Source of the DNA: Lewinellaceae bacterium
Lineage (GTDB): Bacteria > Bacteroidota > Bacteroidia > Chitinophagales > Saprospiraceae
NCBI GenBank assembly: GCA_020636315.1
Contig: JACJYA010000018.1
Span: 1-64,000 of the forward strand
Direction: 5' to 3'
DNA: 64,000 nucleotides
In this document: piece after piece, positions 60,172 through 64,000 of the stretch
Position numbering within the stretch: position 1 is the first letter of the stretch
Layout: every line of letters begins with the position of its first letter
Notes under the pieces: generated by a model
Databases searched by the model: none
What the model was told of the DNA's origin: nothing
What the model saw: the letters and a program-made list of their open reading frames with translations, nothing else
Translations under genes and position numbers: made by a program

Positions 60172-60632
60172 TATTGTGTATAAGTGCAGGCGTGTATAAG
60201 TGTATAGGTGAGGGGCCTCGGGAAGGCCCTCCAATTCGGGAACTTGGACGAATGAGCTTTTGGGCGATGTATGGCGCCCTGGTTTCCAAAATTAAAGATG
60301 GGCTGTTCGTAGTTTCTGTTTTTTGCCCGGAAGAGGGGACTGTTCATTGTTTCTGGTTCCTGGGTTTCTGTCTTCTCTGGAAACCAGTAAGTTAGCCTGA
60401 CCCGGAAGAGTGCGAAAACGGGGCTCCTTATATCTCGCTATTTGTGTCCAAGCACTTACTTACACGAATACACCCATACACCTATAAGTAGGTGGACACA
60501 ATTAGTGAGACAGAAAGTGCCATCTAAGGTGCTGGCATTCAGTCATTCGCTAGTTCATTAATTCAGTCCATGTACTTACACCTATACACCTATACACGAA
60601 TGTACAAATACACGAATACACCCATACACCTC
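60172..60632. repeat. Repeat bracket between the Crp/Fnr and SulP genes
   Basis: The left arm (about 60172-60212) has gtgtataagtgtataggtg units. The right arm (about 60566-60632) has cacctatacac and cacgaatacac units, its complement, ending exactly at the Crp/Fnr stop. A shorter related block lies at about 60459-60490, and the third TTTCTGG tract at 60336-60390. The repeat words match those of the cyd bracket 11 kb away. No gene is seen in 60092-60632. Confidence 0.7.
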
Positions 60633-61286
60633 CTACAACAGCTCAATCCTGTTCCGCCCCAATTCCACTTCCCCTTCCTTTTCCAGTTGCTTGAGCAGGC
60701 GGGAGACGGCCTCCCGGGAGGCGTTGAGGTCGTAGGCGATCTCCTGGTGAGTGGCATTGATGGTGCGCGATTGGTTGGCTTCTGCTTTTTTCTGCAGGTA
60801 TTCGAGCAGGCGTTCGTCCATTTTTTTGAAGGCGATGCTGTCTATGGTGCGGATGAGTTCGAGCATGCGGTTATCGTAGGAGAGCATGACGAAGTTCTTC
60901 CAGCTGGGGTAGCGGCTCATCCAGTCGTCCATGTAGCGGGTGGGAATGCCGATGAGGACAGTATCCTCCTCTGCTACGGTGCGGATCTCGCTCTTTTTGT
61001 TCATCATACAACAGGTGAACGACATCGAGCAGGTCTCTCCCGGCTGCAGATAGTAAAGGAAGAGTTCATTGCCGTCCTCGTCTTCCCTGGACACTTTGAT
61101 GCTGCCCTGGATGATCAGCGGCACGATCTTTACGTAGGTGCCGAAGTCCATGATCATTTCCCCGGTCCGGAATTGCATTATTTTTCCCACCTGAGCGATC
61201 TCTTCCTGCAGGGGGCGCTCGGCGATCTGCGGGTAATGTTTGCGCACCAGGTTGAGCACTTCCTGGTTGAGGTCCTGAATGGCCAT
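60633..61286 (-). CDS. Crp/Fnr family transcriptional regulator
   Basis: 217 residues. The cyclic-nucleotide-binding-like domain covers about 20-135 (MQFRTGEMIMDFGTYVKIVP LIIQGSIKVS, LFLYYLQPGETCSMSFTCCM). The C-terminal winged helix holds NATHQEIAYDLNASREAVSR LLKQLEKEGEVELGRNRIEL. The Cys-rich SMSFTCCMMN in place of the usual phosphate-binding site argues against cAMP and for redox or metal sensing, which is common in Bacteroidota Crp-like proteins. It precedes the SulP gene on the same strand. Confidence 0.9.
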   Translation of the reverse strand: MAIQDLNQEVLNLVRKHYPQIAERPLQEEIAQVGKIMQFRTGEMIMDFGTYVKIVPLIIQGSIKVSREDEDGNELFLYYLQPGETCSMSFTCCMMNKKSEIRTVAEEDTVLIGIPTRYMDDWMSRYPSWKNFVMLSYDNRMLELIRTIDSIAFKKMDERLLEYLQKKAEANQSRTINATHQEIAYDLNASREAVSRLLKQLEKEGEVELGRNRIELL

Positions 61287-61402
61287 GGATCTATTGTTAT
61301 ATTGTTAATATTGTTTGATTGCAGGCGAGCAGCACCCGCCGCTATCGAGGATTTTTGTTTCGCCAGGCAGAAGTGGATGGAATTTTCAGTTTCCACCCGG
61401 GA

Positions 61403-61576
61403 TTACTTTCCGTCAAGTTTCTCTTCGATCCTTTTAAGCCTTTGCTCCAGCTGAAGCAACTTCTGAAGAATGATGATATGTGTTTTTTTGGCGTCGATGC
61501 CTACCGGGCTCTCATCGCTTTGAATGATCCGGGCAATGGCATCGTAAACTTCTTTTTCAACTTTGAGGCTTTCCAT
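61403..61576 (-). CDS. Small coiled-coil protein
   Basis: 57 residues, ATG 61576 to TAA 61403. It reads MESLKVEKEVYDAIARIIQS, then DESPVGIDAKKTHIIILQKL and ends LQLEQRLKRIEEKLDGK. The last about 25 residues form a strong heptad pattern (Leu/Ile spacing) of a coiled coil. The codon use is normal, and the frame is clean and in the direction of its neighbours, between the DUF983 gene and the Crp/Fnr gene. No family is recognised; it might be an oligomerising regulator or adaptor. Confidence 0.6.
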   Translation of the reverse strand: MESLKVEKEVYDAIARIIQSDESPVGIDAKKTHIIILQKLLQLEQRLKRIEEKLDGK

Positions 61577-61673
61577 AATTAAATTGCTGTATGGTTAAAT
61601 GGTTACCCACATCGAAAATCAAACATCAAACATCAAAAATTCTAACCGGTTCGTAGAGATGGTCAAACATCTC

Positions 61674-62060
61674 CTACGCTTTCGCCTTACTGGGGTCGTA
61701 TTTAAAGTTGATGTTCAACCAGATCGAACGCGCCAGGCGGAAGATGTAAACAAAAAACAGGGCGCAGACGGCGATCAATGTGCCGAAGGAGGCCGCCGTG
61801 CTCCATCCCAGCACCCAGTGCAGGAAGAGAACGAAGAGGATGCAGAACCATGCCGTAAAGATGTAGGAGATGAACATGGCGCCGTAGTAAAAGCCGGGTT
61901 CCGGCATAAAATCCTGCCCGCAGTGGGGGCATTCTCCCTTCATGTCAAAGGGTTTGTTAAAGCTGAAGGATCCCGTTTCGAAGAGGTCCTCCTCATGGCA
62001 CTTGGGACATTTCATACTGAAGATGCTGTAGGCTTTCGTCCCTTTTCTGAAAATGCTCAT
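61674..62060 (-). CDS. DUF983 membrane protein with zinc-ribbon
   Basis: 128 residues. Residues about 17-51 have two Cys pairs, MKCPKCHEEDLF and CPHCGQDF, as in a small zinc ribbon, followed by PEPGFYYGAMFISYIFTAWF and a second helix (SFGTLIAVCALFFVYIFRLA). This is the DUF983 layout; the family is often found near cytochrome oxidase or cytochrome c genes, but its role is unknown. It is downstream of the methyltransferase gene by 49 bp. Confidence 0.88.
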   Translation of the reverse strand: MSIFRKGTKAYSIFSMKCPKCHEEDLFETGSFSFNKPFDMKGECPHCGQDFMPEPGFYYGAMFISYIFTAWFCILFVLFLHWVLGWSTAASFGTLIAVCALFFVYIFRLARSIWLNINFKYDPSKAKA

Positions 62061-62109
62061 GTTTACTACCAGTTTTTGCCGGCTGCGCCGGCGGTATTGA
62101 ACAATTGAA

Positions 62110-62706
62110 TCATCGGCGCACGCCCAGCAGGCGTATCACTCTTGCCGGCCCGGTGTGGTAGGGGCCTTCAGAGAGTATGGTTTTCGTTTCTTCCAGCAGA
62201 TGAATGTCCAGGCCTGCGAAATCTTCCTCCAGTTCGGGGATGCTGAATAGCAGATCTTCCCGTTTTGGGCCGCCGGAGGGCAATCCCAATTGTTGTTTGG
62301 AGAAGGCCTCGAGAATGGCCTGCCCTCCGGGTTTGAGGCTTCTGACGGCCTGCCGGTGGAGCCATTGCCGCGTTGGTGGGGGAAGGTGGGCAAAAAACAG
62401 CCCGATCATATCGAAGGCAGCCTCCGGAAAGGGAAACTGCTCGATTTCGCAGATCTCATAATTGATCTTTACCCCCTTTTCTATTGCCAGGGCTTCTGCC
62501 TTTAGGCGCCCGGCCTCACTGTAGTCGAATGCCCTTATTTCCCAGCCCATGGAGGCTGCGAAGACGGCGTTTCGGCCTTCGCCTTCAGCCGGAAAAAGGG
62601 CTTTGCCCGGCCTTATGCCTTTCAGCTGTTCTCTCAGAAAGGCGTTGGGGGCTTTACCGTAGGCGTAGGCCGCCTCTCCGTATCGTTGATTCCAGAATTC
62701 TTTCAT
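62110..62706 (-). CDS. Class I SAM-dependent methyltransferase (TehB/thiopurine-like)
   Basis: 198 residues. The opening MKEFWNQRYGEAAYAYGKAP and PGKALFPAEGEGRNAVFAAS MGWEIRAFDYSEAGRLKAEA are the usual start and SAM-binding motif I/II of the TehB-like group (the motif I Gly run is E-G-E-G-R-N). MIGLFFAHLPPPTRQWLHRQ and SLKPGGQAILEAFSKQQLGL follow. Related proteins methylate tellurite, selenite or thiols for detoxification. The ArsR-type regulator gene upstream fits a metal or metalloid stress theme, though this is inference. Confidence 0.87.
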   Translation of the reverse strand: MKEFWNQRYGEAAYAYGKAPNAFLREQLKGIRPGKALFPAEGEGRNAVFAASMGWEIRAFDYSEAGRLKAEALAIEKGVKINYEICEIEQFPFPEAAFDMIGLFFAHLPPPTRQWLHRQAVRSLKPGGQAILEAFSKQQLGLPSGGPKREDLLFSIPELEEDFAGLDIHLLEETKTILSEGPYHTGPARVIRLLGVRR

Positions 62707-62814
62707 GGTATTTCAAAACTGGCTTCCTGCTGCCGGCCCGAAGTTGGAAACCAATCTCCTGAGATATGTATTTCTTTCGGCAGTTAAGTGAATTTTGAGC
62801 CGGGCCTTAAGTTA

Positions 62815-63132
62815 TTACATATTGCACTGGCAGTTTTCCAGGCATTCGATAATCAGAGAAACATCCCTTTCTTTCAGGGAGTACATCATACTCCTGCCTT
62901 CCCGCTTGACGCTCAGGATGCCCTTGAGGCGCATGTTCTGCAGGTGGTGAGAGGTAAGAGACTGCTCACTGCCCAGCTTTTCACAGATCTCGGACACAGA
63001 AAGCCTTGGATATTGTTCCAGCAGGTGGATAACGCCCAGCCTCAGCGGGTGTGCCACTGTTTTTAGGATGAAGGCGATACGTTCCAGTTTTTCCGCTTCT
63101 TTCTCTTTTAATATACCGGTATTACTTTCCAT
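62815..63132 (-). CDS. ArsR/SmtB family winged-helix regulator
   Basis: 105 residues. The winged helix is LERIAFILKTVAHPLRLGVI HLLEQYPRLSVSEICEKLGS, then SLTSHHLQNMRLKGILSVKR EGRSMMYSLKE. The usual metal site E-L-C-V-C-D in the recognition region is absent (SVSEICEKLG has one Cys), but the C-terminal end ECLENCQCNM has three Cys that could bind metal. It is encoded 108 bp upstream of the TehB-like methyltransferase gene on the same strand and may control it. Confidence 0.9.
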   Translation of the reverse strand: MESNTGILKEKEAEKLERIAFILKTVAHPLRLGVIHLLEQYPRLSVSEICEKLGSEQSLTSHHLQNMRLKGILSVKREGRSMMYSLKERDVSLIIECLENCQCNM

Positions 63133-63225
63133 AATGGTAAAGATATGAATATATGTTCATGAAACAAAGATTGGGCGCCAAAGGTTGAAGGAGGGTTTTG
63201 ATATGCCGGGTTGTTGGGCTTCAGC

Positions 63226-63534
63226 CTACCAGAGAAACCAGCGTTGCAGCAGCCCGGCGGGTTTCTTTTTCGGCTGAATGGCCAGCGAGCGGATGGCCGT
63301 CTGGCTGCCGATGTTGGCCCAGGCATTGTATTCGCCGGCAGGAAGGCCGCCGATGCTGAAGCTGACTTTGTTTTCGCCTTTTTCGAGTGGAAATTGCTCA
63401 TGGAGGAACGGACGGCCGAGATTGTCCAGAAGGTCAATGGTAAGTACGCACGCCTGCGGGCAGTAGCACTGCAGTGTAGCTTTCTCTTGTTGTTGATGGT
63501 CCAGGGATAATTTCCCGATTTTTGCCTCTGTCAT
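63226..63534 (-). CDS. Small beta-rich hypothetical protein
   Basis: 102 residues without a signal peptide. Strands alternate (KATLQCYCPQACVLTIDLLD, ENKVSFSIGGLPAGEYNAWA, AIRSLAIQPKK), resembling a secretion-sorting or fibronectin-like domain (the GLPAGEY motif is typical of T9SS type A tails), yet it is a stand-alone cytosolic protein as it reads. It may be a real small domain protein or a relict of a larger secreted protein. The flanking 63133-63225 and 63535-63706 contain nothing visible. Confidence 0.5.
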   Translation of the reverse strand: MTEAKIGKLSLDHQQQEKATLQCYCPQACVLTIDLLDNLGRPFLHEQFPLEKGENKVSFSIGGLPAGEYNAWANIGSQTAIRSLAIQPKKKPAGLLQRWFLW

Positions 63535-63706
63535 GTTCAGGGATTCTAAAAATTTTTGGGATATAGTTGCTTGCAGGTTATAAAAGGCAGTAATAACAGG
63601 GCTACTATCGTTTCTTGTAATCTTCTCAAAGGTAAGACGTAATTCAGGTAAAAAGGTTTCTTTTTTGTTAAAAAAAGGCTTGACAACCTGGTTTTTTAAT
63701 CACTAA

Positions 63707-64000
63707 TCATAACGTATTTTCTTTTAAAAATGACTGGATGTCCTGCGCCTTTCCAAACAGCACCAGAATGTCATTGGGCTGAAAAACCGTTTCCGGGCGT
63801 GGAACGCCGGTTACTTCATTGTGTTCAACTTTTGCTCCCAGGATATTCCTCCTTTCCTGCTTTTTCAGGATGGTGACAATGCTTATGCCGTATTTTTCCC
63901 TCAACCTGGCGTCTGCTACCGTTTTCCCCTGCAGGTTGGCCGGGAGGTTGGCCTCAATGATCTCAAATTTATTGTCGAGCACCAGGGCCCGAAGCGCCCC
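63707..64000 (-). CDS. TrkA-C (RCK_C) domain protein, partial at right edge
   Basis: Only the last about 98 residues are in the window; the frame is open to base 64000, so the N-terminal part, including any membrane or Rossmann domain, lies beyond. The visible part is an RCK C-terminal domain: ALVLDNKFEIIEANLPANLQ GKTVADARLREKYGISIVTI, then PRPETVFQPNDILVLFGKAQ. These domains bind small ligands and gate potassium transport (KtrA/TrkA) or sit in SLC13-like carriers. The full gene is needed to say which. Confidence 0.85.
   Translation of the reverse strand, partial: GALRALVLDNKFEIIEANLPANLQGKTVADARLREKYGISIVTILKKQERRNILGAKVEHNEVTGVPRPETVFQPNDILVLFGKAQDIQSFLKENTL

Noticed and set aside
1..64000. 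tRNA, rRNA or riboswitch
   Set aside because: No cloverleaf with TTCGANNC arm, no rRNA core sequences and no known riboswitch cores were recognised by eye; a covariance-model scan would be decisive.

Overview
This 64-kb window is chromosomal DNA from a Bacteroidota bacterium, most likely of the Saprospiria (Lewinella, Haliscomenobacter or Phaeodactylibacter type). The evidence is a large PKD-repeat protein with a type B (CHU_C) type IX secretion sorting domain followed by a PorP/SprF protein, a second secreted protein with a type A sorting domain, an ECF sigma/FecR pair, DUF4252 proteins, and several TAnnTTTG-type -7 promoter elements. Most of the window is moderately GC-rich. The stretches about 37.6-41.0 kb and 44.5-47.3 kb are visibly AT-richer and look acquired. 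No rRNA, tRNA, phage or CRISPR array was seen.

Layout. 0-4.3 kb: 3' part of the T9SS cargo gene plus porP/sprF, closed by a perfect hairpin. 4.3-7.8 kb (minus): a Pmp3/YqaE-like protein, a TerB-like protein, an HXXEE membrane protein and a Na+/solute symporter. 7.8-9.9 kb: a frameshifted gene remnant, then a sphingomyelin-synthase-like PAP2_C enzyme next to a GNAT-fold acyltransferase, a possible sphingolipid pair. 9.9-16.2 kb (minus): TPM-domain protein, DUF2520 protein, and a ccmE-ccmF cytochrome c maturation operon whose CcmE has Cys in place of the haem-binding His. 16.2-25.8 kb: FtsE-like ATPase, S9 peptidase, YyaL/DUF255 protein, DUF4143 ATPase, BNR-repeat protein. 26-30.2 kb (minus): a TIR-like soluble protein with a GbsR/MarR regulator, then a five-gene sigma/anti-sigma/DUF4252 operon. 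30.4-35.4 kb: LptF/G permease, PAP2 phosphatase, GNAT fusion, alanine/glycine symporter. 35.7-44.4 kb: ECF sigma and FecR, then (without SusC/SusD) a secreted SASA-type esterase, a sulfatase and an NAD-dependent epimerase, with hairpin and MITE-like elements between them. 44.5-47.3 kb: an AccI-like restriction-modification cassette with controller protein and operator. 47.3-51.2 kb: methyltransferase and cydA/cydB interrupted by a four-helix-bundle (S23) gene. 51.4-53.9 kb: an 813-residue lipoprotein of unknown family. 54-57.6 kb: an AraC regulator divergent from an aldo-keto reductase, cupin, DUF2255 and acetyltransferase operon. 57.7-64 kb (minus): SulP transporter, Crp/Fnr and ArsR regulators, DUF983 protein, a methyltransferase and a partial TrkA-C protein.

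The most unusual feature is non-coding. At least seven intergenic spacers are bracketed by two arrays of short (about 7-11 bp) degenerate direct repeats, the two arrays being inverted complements of each other. On the mRNA strand the G/T-rich array touches or overlaps the stop codon of the upstream gene, and its C/A-rich complement lies before the next gene. Each spacer has its own repeat word. In the cyd locus the bracket encloses the S23-family four-helix-bundle gene, which recalls 23S rRNA intervening sequences but lies in a protein-coding locus.
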